DNA from: an uncultured Erysipelotrichaceae bacterium
Lineage (GTDB): Bacteria > Bacillota_I > Bacilli_A > RFN20 > CAG-826
DNA length: 64,000 nucleotides
Reading direction: 5' to 3'
Assembly: GCA_947166565.1 (NCBI GenBank)
Contig: CAMVEL010000002.1
Span: 1-64,000, forward strand
The position numbers and the translations under genes are program-made. The notes under the pieces are model-generated. The model searched no databases. It saw only the letters and a list, made by a program, of their open reading frames with translations, and was not told the origin of the DNA. Numbering within the stretch: the first letter of the stretch is position 1; every line of letters starts with the position of its first letter. This document shows positions 34,053 through 43,203 of this stretch, piece after piece.

Positions 34053-34088
34053 CATAGGCGTTTGGAACATAACAGAAAGAGAAAAAGA

Positions 34089-36347
34089 ATGAAAAAAGTA
34101 TTCGAAACAGAATTCGCCGGCAGAAAAGTAGTGGTTGAGACCGGCGAAATCGCCAAGCAAGCAGACGGTTCTTGCTTGGTCCGTTTCGGCGAGACCGTGG
34201 TCTTAGCGACCGCCTGCTGCGCCGATGAACCCAAGGAAGGAGATTTCTTCCCCCTCACCGTCAACTATGAAGAAAAGCATTATGCCGTAGGCCGCATCCC
34301 CGGGGCCTTCCTCCGCAGGGAAGGACGCCCAGGAGAGCATGGGACCCTTGCCGCCCGTCTTATCGACCGCCCCATCCGTCCTTTGTTCGCCGAAGGCTTC
34401 CGCAACGAAGTCCAAATCGTCGCCACCGTCATGAGCGTCGACCCGGACAACACCCCAGAAATGACCGGAATGCTCGGAGCTTCCTTGGCTCTTTGCACTT
34501 CCGATATCCCCTTCGATGGCCCAGTCGCCGGCGTCTATGTCGGCAGGGTCAACGGAGAATTCATTATCGACCCAACCGATGAGCAACGCAAGGTTTCCGA
34601 TATCGACCTCGCCGTCGCCGGTACCGAAGAAGCCATCATGATGGTCGAAGCCGGGGCCGCCCAAGTCCCAGAATCCGAGATGCTCGATGCCATTATGTTC
34701 GGTTTCGAAGCCATCAAGGAACTCTGCCGTTTCCAGAAGAAGATCATCGCGGAAATCGGCAAACCCAAGAGGGAAATCGTCCTCTTCAACCCGACCCCCG
34801 AAGTCGTTAAGCACATCTATGACGAAATCGGTGACAAGATGCCCGCGGCCGTCTCCACCTTCGATAAACTCGAAAGGCAGGACAAGATCGACGCCCTCCG
34901 CAAGCAGATCACCGATGAGTTCGAGGCTAAGGAATACGAAGACGAGCACGAAGAGAAGATGACCATGCTCATGGTCAACAACATCCTCGAGAAGATGGTC
35001 GCTGACGAAGTCAGACGCGAAATCATCGAGGAGAAGCGCCGTCCAGACGGCCGTAAGGTCGATGAGATCCGTCCGCTTGATTGCCAGGTCGACCTTCTCC
35101 CCCGTGCCCATGGCTCAGCCATGTTCACCCGCGGACAGACCCAGGTTATCGGCACGACCACCCTTGGGCCTCTAAGCGACGTCCAACTAATCGACGATCT
35201 CACCACCGAGACCGAACGCCGCTTCATGCATCACTATAACTTCCCACCATATTCCGTCGGTGAAATCGGCAGAATGGGCAGCCCAGGAAGAAGGGAGATC
35301 GGACACGGCAAACTCGGTGAGCGCGCCCTCTCCTACGTCCTTCCTTCAGTTGAGGAATTCCCATATACCATCCGCTGCGTCGCTGACGTAGTCGAGAGCA
35401 ACGGTTCCTCTTCCCAAGCCTCCATATGCGCGAACTGCATGTCGCTTATGGCCGCTGGCGTCCCCATCAAAGGCATCGTCTCCGGCATCGCCATGGGCTT
35501 GATCACCGATGACCCAACCCGTTCTCCAGATAAGAAGACCAACCATTACACCATCCTCACCGATATCCAAGGCCTCGAAGACCATTTCGGTGACATGGAC
35601 TTCAAATGCGCCGGTACCGAAAAAGGTATCACCGCCCTTCAGATGGACATCAAGATACACGGCGTCACCCGTGAGGTCTTGGAGGAAGCCCTTGCCCAGG
35701 CCAACAAAGCCCGCGCCGAAATCCGCGAAGCCATCAAAGCCTGCATCCCAGCCCCGCGTCCAGAAGTCTCCAAATACGCTCCGAAGATGGTCACCTTCAA
35801 GATTGACCCGGCGAAGATCCGCGAAGTCATCGGCAAAGGCGGCGAAACCATCCAAGGCATCGTCGCTTCCTGCGACCAGGCCAAGATCGACGTCGAAGAC
35901 GATGGCACCATCACCATCTACCATAAGGACAAGGAGACCCTCGAGAAGGCCAAGGCCATGATCGACGATATCGTCAGGGAAGCCAAGGTCGGCGAGATCT
36001 TCGAAGGCAAAGTCACCCGCGTTGAGGATTATGGCGCCTTCGTCAACCTCTTCGGCGATACCGATGGCCTTTGCCACGTCACCCGCCTTGCCTGGAATTA
36101 CGTCGATAAGGTTAGCGACGTCGTCAACGTCGGCGACACCCTCAAAGTCGTCGTCATCGGCATCGATGACCAAGGCAAAGTCAAGGTCAGCCACCGCGAA
36201 TTCCTCGATAAGCCAGAAGGCTATGTCGAACGTCCGGACCGTCCAGAACGTCCACATGGAAACGATAGGCGTAACGACCGTCCCCATGGCAGTGACCGTC
36301 ATGGCGATAGGCGTGGCGATAAGCGCCCAGGCGGAAAACGCAACTAA
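34089..36347 (+). CDS. pnp: Polyribonucleotide nucleotidyltransferase
   Basis: 3'-5' exoribonuclease of the degradosome. 752 residues: two RNase PH domains (ATACCADEP..., FMHHYNFPPYSVGEIGRMG and GRREIGHG in the catalytic one), KH domain with IGKGGETIQGI, S1 domain (GEIFEGKVTRVEDYGAFV), and a C-terminal Arg/Asp/Pro/His-rich tail (RPDRPERPHGNDRR type repeats) beyond the S1 domain. In the second PH domain CANC replaces the usual CGGS-like motif (QASICANCMSLM). The ATG at 34089 has only a weak purine-rich ribosome site. Confidence 0.97.
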   Translation: MKKVFETEFAGRKVVVETGEIAKQADGSCLVRFGETVVLATACCADEPKEGDFFPLTVNYEEKHYAVGRIPGAFLRREGRPGEHGTLAARLIDRPIRPLFAEGFRNEVQIVATVMSVDPDNTPEMTGMLGASLALCTSDIPFDGPVAGVYVGRVNGEFIIDPTDEQRKVSDIDLAVAGTEEAIMMVEAGAAQVPESEMLDAIMFGFEAIKELCRFQKKIIAEIGKPKREIVLFNPTPEVVKHIYDEIGDKMPAAVSTFDKLERQDKIDALRKQITDEFEAKEYEDEHEEKMTMLMVNNILEKMVADEVRREIIEEKRRPDGRKVDEIRPLDCQVDLLPRAHGSAMFTRGQTQVIGTTTLGPLSDVQLIDDLTTETERRFMHHYNFPPYSVGEIGRMGSPGRREIGHGKLGERALSYVLPSVEEFPYTIRCVADVVESNGSSSQASICANCMSLMAAGVPIKGIVSGIAMGLITDDPTRSPDKKTNHYTILTDIQGLEDHFGDMDFKCAGTEKGITALQMDIKIHGVTREVLEEALAQANKARAEIREAIKACIPAPRPEVSKYAPKMVTFKIDPAKIREVIGKGGETIQGIVASCDQAKIDVEDDGTITIYHKDKETLEKAKAMIDDIVREAKVGEIFEGKVTRVEDYGAFVNLFGDTDGLCHVTRLAWNYVDKVSDVVNVGDTLKVVVIGIDDQGKVKVSHREFLDKPEGYVERPDRPERPHGNDRRNDRPHGSDRHGDRRGDKRPGGKRN

Positions 36348-36354
36348 GCTAAAC

Positions 36355-36384
36355 TAAAAAACCTCGGGCGACCGAGGTTTTTTT
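36355..36384. terminator. Bidirectional terminator after pnp
   Basis: AAAAAACCTCGG and CCGAGGTTTTTT (36355-36384) form a long stem with loop GCGA, serving pnp and the convergent gene. Confidence 0.93.
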
Positions 36385-36400
36385 CTATATAAGAAGATGA

Positions 36401-37522
36401 TTAAGGAAGGTTAAGCGCGACCGAGGAAGCGATGTTTTTCCTCAAGGATTCGATTTTGAATTCATCCATGATGGCTTTGATGGAAGAAAGGGTTTTGTTC
36501 TTATCCTTTTCGCTTAATGAAATGAAGATCGAGGCGACCTCGGAGCCATAATCGTTAGCAGCCATCCTGAAATCGCGGTCATCCTCAAAAATGGAGAGAA
36601 GATAACGAATATATAGACGCGAATAATATTCGAGGATGTCGTTTTCGACCCAATAGAAATTCCTTTTCGCGTTGCCTTCGTTCCTGATCAAGGAAGCGTA
36701 TAGGGGAAGACCATCCATCCCATCATGCCATAAATCGGCGAAGAGGACGTCGTAAGTTTGTTTGTTCTTGGTTTTGGATGCGAATTCAAGGGCGTCGCCT
36801 TCGATGATCTCGATTTTCTCCTTATGGGGGAAAAGAGGGAGCATCAATTCCTTGAAAAGGGCGATGACGTTATGGTCGTTATCGACGATCGTCACTTTGG
36901 TTACATCGCTTTTCTCACTTGCTTCATAAGCGGCATAGCCGATTCCTAAGCCATAAAGGAGGACATGGCCATTAAAGGCGGAGAAAGGCTTGGCCATCGT
37001 GTTGATCTCATGGGGGATAAGACTCATCCATATCCTTCCCTTTTTCTTGATCGCCGGATAAGAGACTCTTTCCCTAAAGGCCCCGATTGGGGTAAAGGAA
37101 GATAAACCTTCCTCCTTGACCCTATCATCGGAAAGGAAAATCTGGTAAGGCTCATAGGTCACTTTTTCAAACGATATCGTCCCTTTCTTTCTGTTTTCCA
37201 GCCCGTTAAGCAAGCAAAAATAGGGCAAGGAAGAAAGGAAAGAAGGCTCATAAAGGGTTCTTTGCTTTGCTAAAAATGGCAGGTATTCATCGTAATAAAA
37301 CGCGATATCCGCGTCCTTATCTAACGGGTCCTCGTATAAGGAAAAACAGGTGGAGGCCAGGGCTTCATCTAGACTTGGACTTCCTGAAACATTCCCCTTG
37401 AAGACCTTGCCATCAAGGGTCAGCAAATCGTTGAGGGCCTCATCCCTTTCCTCGTTTTGGTAGATATTCTCTAGGTAATTGAGGAAGTCTTTCCTCTCTT
37501 CTTGGTCAAGCTTGATTTTCAT
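36401..37522 (-). CDS. Methyltransferase-fold protein (spermidine synthase-like)
   Basis: 373 residues from ATG 37522. The N-terminal half is unassigned; residues about 210-310 show a Rossmann SAM-binding pattern: VLLYGLGIGYAAY (glycine motif), VTIVDND (acidic end of strand 2), IIEGDALEF and VLFADLWHD. The layout is like class I methyltransferases or aminopropyltransferases, but substrate residues are not evident. On its strand TTGTAA-17 bp-GATAAT lies with the -10 ending 10 nt before the ATG and no ribosome site, so the mRNA is probably leaderless. Longer frames upstream run through the promoter. Confidence 0.75.
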   Translation of the reverse strand: MKIKLDQEERKDFLNYLENIYQNEERDEALNDLLTLDGKVFKGNVSGSPSLDEALASTCFSLYEDPLDKDADIAFYYDEYLPFLAKQRTLYEPSFLSSLPYFCLLNGLENRKKGTISFEKVTYEPYQIFLSDDRVKEEGLSSFTPIGAFRERVSYPAIKKKGRIWMSLIPHEINTMAKPFSAFNGHVLLYGLGIGYAAYEASEKSDVTKVTIVDNDHNVIALFKELMLPLFPHKEKIEIIEGDALEFASKTKNKQTYDVLFADLWHDGMDGLPLYASLIRNEGNAKRNFYWVENDILEYYSRLYIRYLLSIFEDDRDFRMAANDYGSEVASIFISLSEKDKNKTLSSIKAIMDEFKIESLRKNIASSVALNLP

Positions 37523-37616
37523 ATCAGCAAAATTATCGAAGAGAAGTGATTTATTTACAAGAAAGCAATTATTGTGCATAGGAAAAGCTAAGCTTTTATG
37601 GTAAATTATGGGGGCT

Positions 37617-39044
37617 ATGAAAGACGTAATAATCATCGGTGCCGGCGCAATCGGCTGCTTCGTCGCTCGTTATCTTTCCGCATATCGGTTAAAGACCCTC
37701 GTCATCGAAAGGGAACCAGATGTCGGAGACGGGACCTCGAAAGCCAATTCGGCGATCGTCCATTCGGGCGACGATCCAGTTCCAGGCACCAAAAAAGCCC
37801 GTTTCAATGTCGAAGGGAATAGGATGTTCCCTCAATTATGTGAGGAACTCGACGTCGAATTCGAACAAGTCGGTTCGATGAACGTCGCCCTTGATGAAAA
37901 ACAAAGGGAAAAGCTCTTCGTTTTGGAAGAAAGAGCCAAACAAAACGGCGTTCCGACGAAAATGCTAACCGGCGAAGAGGTTCTCGCCATGGAGCCAAAC
38001 ATCAATAAATGCGTCACCGGCGCCTTGCTTTGCCCAACCGCCGGGGTCGTCAATCCCTTCGAGCTAACCGCCCACGCGATGGAAAACGCCCTCGATAACG
38101 GCGTTGAGCTCGTTTTGCGCGAGTCGGTCGTCTCGATCTCTAAGAAAGATGGCCATTTCCTCGTCAAGACCAATAAGAACGAATATGAGGCCGAAGTCGT
38201 CGTCAATTGCGCGGGCCTTTTCGCCGAGGAAATCGCCAAGATGGTCGAACCGATCGATTGGTATATCCGTCCCCGCAAAGGCGAATATTACGTTTTGGAC
38301 CATTTCGGCAAAGGCTTCGTCAACCACGTCCTCTTCCCTCTTCCTAGCGAAAAGGGCAAAGGCATCCTTGTGACGATGACCAGCGCTTGGAATTACCTTG
38401 TTGGACCTAGCTCCGAATTCGTCGATGACAAAGAGGATATGTCCACCGATTCTCCAACTCTTGCCGATGTTAAGGCCCAAGCCCTCAACATGGTGCCCTC
38501 GATCCCCTTCAATCAGCAAATCCGCATCTTCGCTGGATGCAGGGCCACCCCCTCAACCGGCGATTTCATCATCGAGCCAGCGAAGAGCGAACCCAAATTC
38601 ATCAACGTCGCGGGAATCGAATCCCCGGGGCTTGTTTCTTCCCCTGCCATCGGACGTTATGTCGCCGATGAACTCGTGGCCCCAATCCTCAAGGCCAAGA
38701 AGAAAGATAACTGGAACCCCCGCATCAAACCTTATGTCCATCCGCTTAAGATGGATATCGAGGAAAGGAAGGCCTTTGTCAAAGACCATCCCGAATATGG
38801 GGCGATCATCTGCAACTGCGAACAGGTCTCCATCGGGGAAATCAACGATGTCCTCTCGCGTTCCCTCCCAGCGACCACGATTAGGGCCGTAAGGAAAAGG
38901 ACGCGCGCCGGGTTTGGCAAATGTCAAGGCGGTTTCTGCCAAAGCCAGGTTTTATGGCTGATAGCCAAGGCCACGGGCAAATCCCCAATGGAAATCGAAT
39001 ACGAACACGAAGGAAGCATTATCCTTGAAAGGGAGAGCAAATAA
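37617..39044 (+). CDS. FAD-dependent oxidoreductase with [2Fe-2S] BFD-like domain (GlpA-type)
   Basis: 475 residues. FAD-binding DAO domain from residue 3 (VIIIGAGAIGCFVARYLS), then a C-terminal BFD-like domain with a Cys set ICNCEQV ... GFGKCQGGFC. This architecture is the anaerobic glycerol-3-phosphate dehydrogenase GlpA type and related 2-hydroxyacid oxidases. The start is ATG 37617; ATG 37608 in frame is possible. TATGGT (37597-37602) is only 14 nt upstream and no proper ribosome site exists. The next gene overlaps by one base (TAATG). Confidence 0.9.
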   Translation: MKDVIIIGAGAIGCFVARYLSAYRLKTLVIEREPDVGDGTSKANSAIVHSGDDPVPGTKKARFNVEGNRMFPQLCEELDVEFEQVGSMNVALDEKQREKLFVLEERAKQNGVPTKMLTGEEVLAMEPNINKCVTGALLCPTAGVVNPFELTAHAMENALDNGVELVLRESVVSISKKDGHFLVKTNKNEYEAEVVVNCAGLFAEEIAKMVEPIDWYIRPRKGEYYVLDHFGKGFVNHVLFPLPSEKGKGILVTMTSAWNYLVGPSSEFVDDKEDMSTDSPTLADVKAQALNMVPSIPFNQQIRIFAGCRATPSTGDFIIEPAKSEPKFINVAGIESPGLVSSPAIGRYVADELVAPILKAKKKDNWNPRIKPYVHPLKMDIEERKAFVKDHPEYGAIICNCEQVSIGEINDVLSRSLPATTIRAVRKRTRAGFGKCQGGFCQSQVLWLIAKATGKSPMEIEYEHEGSIILERESK

Positions 39045-40306
39045 TGGAAAGGCGCGATTTGGTTATCATCGGCGGTGGATCCGCCGGATTATCCGCCGCG
39101 GTCGCGGCCTACGACAAGGGCGTTAAGGACATTTTGATCCTCGAAAGGATCGCTTTCCTTGGCGGCATCCTCAATCAATGCATCCATAATGGATTCGGCC
39201 TTCATGAATTCAACGAAGAACTCACGGGCCCCGAATTCCTCACCCGTTTCGTAAAACAAGTCGAGGAAAGGCATATCGATTACAAACTCAATGCCTTCGT
39301 AACCGATATTAGCAAGGATAAGGTAGTCACCTATTCCTCCGCGGAAGACGGCGTAACCCAAATCCAAGCTAAAGCCATCATCATGGCCGCGGGCTGCTAT
39401 GAAAGAAACGCAGGCGCGATCGGAATTCCCGGAGACCGTCCATCGGGAGTGGTCACCGCCGGGCAAGCCCAACTCTTCCTAAATGATTACGGCTATATGG
39501 TGGGAAAGCGCGTCTTTATCCTCGGTTCTGGCGATATTGGCTTAATCATGGCTAGACGTATGACCTTGGAAGGGGCCAAAGTCCTTGGCGTTGCTGAGCT
39601 CATGCCCTATAGCAACGGACTTAACCGCAATATCCAACAATGCCTTAAGGATTTCGATATCCCTCTCTATCTTTCCCATACCGTCACCAAGACGATCGGA
39701 AGAAGTAGGCTCGAGGCGATTGAGATCTCGGAAGTCGATTCCTCCTTCCGCCCAATCAAGGGAACGGAGAAGCGATTCGAAGTCGATACCTTGCTTCTTT
39801 CCGTTGGCCTAATTCCTAATAACGGGCTGCTCGATAACCTTGGAATCCCCCAATCTAGAAGTAGGGGCTCAGTTGTCAACCAAAAAATGGAAACAGAAAT
39901 CGAAGGCATCTTCTCATGCGGTAACGTTCTCCACGTCCATGACCTTGTAGATTACGTCGTCGCGGAAGGACGAGTGGCAGGCGAAGCCGCCGCGGAATAT
40001 ATCGAGGGCAAACTCAAAAAGAGCGATAGCCTCATCCTCACGGAAGCAGGAGAAGGGGTCGGCTATGTCGTTCCCGGAAGAATCGAGTTGACCGACGAAG
40101 ATGAGAAAATCACCTTCAAATTCCGCGTCAGGAAGCCGATGAAAAACGTTTATATTGTTTTCTCACTCAACGGAATTCCGTTCAAAAAGATATATAAACA
40201 AGCGATAATACCGAGTGAAATGGAAATTGTTAATATTCCTAGAAATCTACTAGTTTCCAACCAAGGTAAAATAGTGGTTTCTACCGAGCCCAAGGAGGTC
40301 AAATAA
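39044..40306 (+). CDS. FAD/NAD-dependent oxidoreductase (partner of the GlpA-type protein)
   Basis: 420 residues, pyridine nucleotide-disulfide oxidoreductase fold: FAD site VIIGGGSAGLSAAVAA, second GxGxxG VFILGSGDIGLIMA, and ATG-like IMAAGCYERN. In many Bacillota and Thermotogota this gene sits between the GlpA-type protein and a DUF1667 protein, and the three likely form an electron-transferring complex. Starts in TAATG overlap with the previous gene and is followed by another such overlap. Confidence 0.9.
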   Translation: MERRDLVIIGGGSAGLSAAVAAYDKGVKDILILERIAFLGGILNQCIHNGFGLHEFNEELTGPEFLTRFVKQVEERHIDYKLNAFVTDISKDKVVTYSSAEDGVTQIQAKAIIMAAGCYERNAGAIGIPGDRPSGVVTAGQAQLFLNDYGYMVGKRVFILGSGDIGLIMARRMTLEGAKVLGVAELMPYSNGLNRNIQQCLKDFDIPLYLSHTVTKTIGRSRLEAIEISEVDSSFRPIKGTEKRFEVDTLLLSVGLIPNNGLLDNLGIPQSRSRGSVVNQKMETEIEGIFSCGNVLHVHDLVDYVVAEGRVAGEAAAEYIEGKLKKSDSLILTEAGEGVGYVVPGRIELTDEDEKITFKFRVRKPMKNVYIVFSLNGIPFKKIYKQAIIPSEMEIVNIPRNLLVSNQGKIVVSTEPKEVK

Positions 40307-40653
40307 TGGCTACCACCCTTACTTGCATCATTTGCCCAAACGGCTGCCAACTCACGGTCGACGATGATCTTAACGTCACGGGGAACAAATGCCTTAGAGG
40401 CGTCGAATACGGAAAACAGGAAGTAACCGATCCAAGAAGAACGGTGACCTCAACCGTGAAAATCGCCTCCAAGCAATTACGCGTTTGCCCTGTCAAAACG
40501 AATGTTGCGATTCCAAAAAACATGATTTTCAAAGTAATGGAAATCGTCAACCAAACCTCGATTGTCCCTCCAGTTTACATTGGCGAAGTCATCGTTAAGG
40601 ATATCGCTGGGACTGGTGCCGATCTTGTTTCCACCAGGGAAGTCCTCGACTAA
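40306..40653 (+). CDS. DUF1667 cysteine-rich protein
   Basis: 115 residues with TCIICPNGC, KCLRG and RVCPVKT: the four-Cys arrangement of DUF1667, suitable for an iron-sulfur cluster. It is the small third subunit of the oxidoreductase set, overlapping the previous stop by one base, with AAGGAGG upstream. Likely substrate of the complex is glycerol-3-phosphate, by family and context; no glpK is seen here. Confidence 0.9.
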   Translation: MATTLTCIICPNGCQLTVDDDLNVTGNKCLRGVEYGKQEVTDPRRTVTSTVKIASKQLRVCPVKTNVAIPKNMIFKVMEIVNQTSIVPPVYIGEVIVKDIAGTGADLVSTREVLD

Positions 40654-40666
40654 AAAAACATTGAAG

Positions 40667-40702
40667 AAGCGTCAAAAAGCGATTCCTGACGCTTTTTCTT
40701 TT
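40667..40702 (+). terminator. Terminator of the oxidoreductase operon
   Basis: AAGCGTCA (40667-40674) pairs with TGACGCTT (40687-40694), followed by TTTCTTTT. Confidence 0.85.
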
Positions 40703-40763
40703 CCATCATCTACAAAAACCGCTTATCTAAAGTTATTATTTTATTGAGAATTAGGAGGCCGAT

Positions 40764-41306
40764 ATGCGAATCATCATTGCCAGCGATATCCATGGACGCC
40801 TTCTCGTGGCCAAAAAGCTTGCCCACTTATTTTCGATTTACCGTCCTGATTCCATCCTTCTTTTGGGAGATTATCTCTACAATGGCCCTCGAAACGGTGT
40901 TCCTTCCGATTATGATCCGATGGGAACCTGCGAAATCCTCAACCGTTTCTCCTCGAAAATCATCGGAATCCGCGGCAATTGCGATTCCCGTATCGATGAG
41001 GCCCTCCTTAAATTCGATTTGAAGGATTCGCGTGTATTGCAGATAAACGGCCTCCGTTGCGACCTCGTCCATGGGGATTTGCTCACTTCCGACCTTCTTG
41101 AGGTCCAACGCGGGGATATCCTGATGTTTGGCCATACGCATGTCCCGATGCTCCAGAAAAGGGATGGGGTGGTCTATTTGAATCCCGGTTCCGTCTCTTT
41201 CCCAAAGGAAGAAAAACCCGCGAGTTATGCCGTTATGGAAGGAAGGCATCTGGAATTAAGGCGTTTGGAGGATTATTTTCCCTTCGCTTCCTTGGATTTA
41301 TATTGA
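40764..41306 (+). CDS. yfcE: YfcE-family phosphodiesterase (calcineurin-like)
   Basis: 180 residues. Metal ligands in DIHGR, LLGDYLYNGP, GIRGNCDS, LVHGD and FGHTH. Manganese-type phosphodiesterase; natural substrate unknown. AGGAGG 40753-40758 precedes the ATG. Its own unit, with no strong terminator seen after it. Confidence 0.93.
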   Translation: MRIIIASDIHGRLLVAKKLAHLFSIYRPDSILLLGDYLYNGPRNGVPSDYDPMGTCEILNRFSSKIIGIRGNCDSRIDEALLKFDLKDSRVLQINGLRCDLVHGDLLTSDLLEVQRGDILMFGHTHVPMLQKRDGVVYLNPGSVSFPKEEKPASYAVMEGRHLELRRLEDYFPFASLDLY

Positions 41307-41343
41307 TAAAAAGCCCATAAAACCGCTTTCTTTTTCTTTTTTA

Positions 41344-41371
41344 TTTCCCTTAGGGAAAAACTTGCTATAAT
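41344..41371 (+). promoter_or_regulatory. Promoter of the RNase J2-like gene with palindrome
   Basis: TTTCCCT-T-AGGGAAA (41344-41358) ends 7 bp before TATAAT (41366-41371). Its arms resemble the palindrome TTTCCGTTAACGGAAA at 50864, which has the same spacing to its -10. Confidence 0.6.
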
Positions 41372-41422
41372 CTAGCCATCAAAGCGACGTTTATAGAAAT
41401 GGGATTACTTTGAGGTGTATTT

Positions 41423-43078
41423 ATGGATGATAGAATCAGAATCGTTGGATTAGGCGGCCTTGACGAAGAAGGCAAAAACTGTTTTTGCGTCGAGATCAAT
41501 GACGACATCTTCGTTATCGAATGCGGTCTTCGCGACCCGGACAAGACTTTGCCCGGCGTCGATTACGTCATCCCCCGTTTCGATTATCTAGTCGAAAACA
41601 AAAGCCGCATCAAAGCCTATTTGCTTTCGCATGGGCATGACGATGTCATAGGAGGACTAGCCTATATATATGAGTCCGCCCCCGCGCCTATCTACGGTTC
41701 GAAGATCTCCCTCAAGATGCTTGAGATGTTCACCACCCATATCCATAAAGACCCATCTATTTACGATATGCATACGGTCGAGCCGACAAGCGATTTCACC
41801 GTCGCCGGCCATCGCATCCATTTCTTCCATACGGCCCATAACATCGCGGGAAGCAGTGGTATCTGCCTAGAAACCAGTTTGGGAAGTATCGTTTTCACCA
41901 GTGACTATGTCATCGAAAACGCCGCGGTTCCTAGCTATCTTAACGACATGAACGCCTTGGCGCAGATCGCGGAACACCCAACCCTCGCCCTTCTTAGCGA
42001 ATCCGTATATGCCGCCCCTCTTTATAAACTCACACCCCATATCGAGGAAACATTCAAAAACGCCCCTGGCCGTATATTCGTTTCCTTGTTCAGCAACGAT
42101 CTATATAACGTGAGCGAGGTCATCTCCCTTTGCGTCCGCTATTCCAAGAAGGTCGTTTTCTACGACGAATCCGTCAAAGCGACCATCGATGTCCTCCAAT
42201 CCTGCGGGGAGCTTGATATTCCAAGAAGCAATTTCGCCTCTTTGGAGGATGTCCTCCGTCTTCGCGATCAGGATACCGTCATCCTTATGATGGGATTCGG
42301 CGAAAGGCTCTTCCGCAAAATCGCCCTTTTGGCTACCGGAGAAAACGAGGATAGGCGAATCAGATTGAAGCTAGACGATACCTTCATCATGGCTTCGATG
42401 AGCAACGACAACACCGAAATCGAATACACGGATGCCGCGGATGAGCTTTATCGCTCAGGCTGCCACGTGCAGATCATCAACAAGAAGAAGTTCCTTCGCA
42501 TGCATGCCTCGGAGGAGGATCTTAAGATGATGGCAAGCCTTCTTAAGCCGAAGTACTACATCCCCGTCAAGGGCCTATACAAGGATTTGCTCGCCAACGC
42601 GATGCTCGCCTTATCGATGGGTATCAACCTCAATCACCGCAACGTCTTCGTCCCATCAAACGGCGATTCCATCCTCATCGATTCTTCGGGAGCAAGGCTA
42701 TTCAATGAGGGCATCCCTCACGGCGATGTCATGATCGATGGCTCGGTCGCGGGAGACGTCTCCTCCCTTGTCCTTGCAGATAGGGAAAAGCTTGGGGACG
42801 GCGTCATTCTTCTTGGTCTCACAGTTTCGATGTCATCGAGAAAAATCGTCTCGACCCCTGACATTCAAATGAAGGGTTTGGTCTTTGGGAAGGAAGCGGA
42901 TCTCCTGGTTCGCGACGTTACCAAAATGCTCGTTGCCTCCGTCGACGAGGAACTCCAAAAACCCGAATCCGGGATCGATGAGGTCAAACAGGCCGTTTTC
43001 GAGAAATGCGGTAGGCTGATTAGGCGTTTGACCGGCCGCGACCCAATGGTTCTCCCATTAATCCTAGAAGCCAAGTAA
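41423..43078 (+). CDS. rnjB: RNase J family protein, degenerate (RNase J2-like)
   Basis: 551 residues with metallo-beta-lactamase, beta-CASP and C-terminal domains. The active-site motif HxHxDH reads HGHDDV (residues 70-75), so the last His is lost, and the usual SDSTN and GTQGE blocks are LSESVYA and GFGER. This matches RNase J2 of Bacillus, which has little activity alone and works with J1. Position directly before ftsK also matches rnjB of Bacillus. No RNase J1 gene is in the window. Ribosome site TTGAGGTG. Confidence 0.9.
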   Translation: MDDRIRIVGLGGLDEEGKNCFCVEINDDIFVIECGLRDPDKTLPGVDYVIPRFDYLVENKSRIKAYLLSHGHDDVIGGLAYIYESAPAPIYGSKISLKMLEMFTTHIHKDPSIYDMHTVEPTSDFTVAGHRIHFFHTAHNIAGSSGICLETSLGSIVFTSDYVIENAAVPSYLNDMNALAQIAEHPTLALLSESVYAAPLYKLTPHIEETFKNAPGRIFVSLFSNDLYNVSEVISLCVRYSKKVVFYDESVKATIDVLQSCGELDIPRSNFASLEDVLRLRDQDTVILMMGFGERLFRKIALLATGENEDRRIRLKLDDTFIMASMSNDNTEIEYTDAADELYRSGCHVQIINKKKFLRMHASEEDLKMMASLLKPKYYIPVKGLYKDLLANAMLALSMGINLNHRNVFVPSNGDSILIDSSGARLFNEGIPHGDVMIDGSVAGDVSSLVLADREKLGDGVILLGLTVSMSSRKIVSTPDIQMKGLVFGKEADLLVRDVTKMLVASVDEELQKPESGIDEVKQAVFEKCGRLIRRLTGRDPMVLPLILEAK

Positions 43079-43086
43079 TTCAAAAT

Positions 43087-43131
43087 GAGGATCTAGTAAG
43101 CGATTGAATCGCTTCTAGGGTCCTCTTTTTT
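43087..43131 (+). terminator. Terminator of the RNase J2-like gene
   Basis: GAGGATCTAGTAAGCGAT pairs imperfectly with ATCGCTTCTAGGGTCCTC, and a T-run follows. Confidence 0.88.
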
Positions 43132-43164
43132 ATACATTGTCTAAAAATGGGTCCAAACCATCTC

Positions 43165-43191
43165 TAATCCTAAGGATTATTGGTCTATAAT
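43165..43191 (+). promoter_or_regulatory. ftsK promoter with inverted repeat
   Basis: TAATCCT-A-AGGATTA (43165-43179) ends 6 bp before TATAAT (43186-43191), which ends 12 nt before the ATG. Confidence 0.6.
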
Positions 43192-43203
43192 TTACCCGCT
43201 ACG

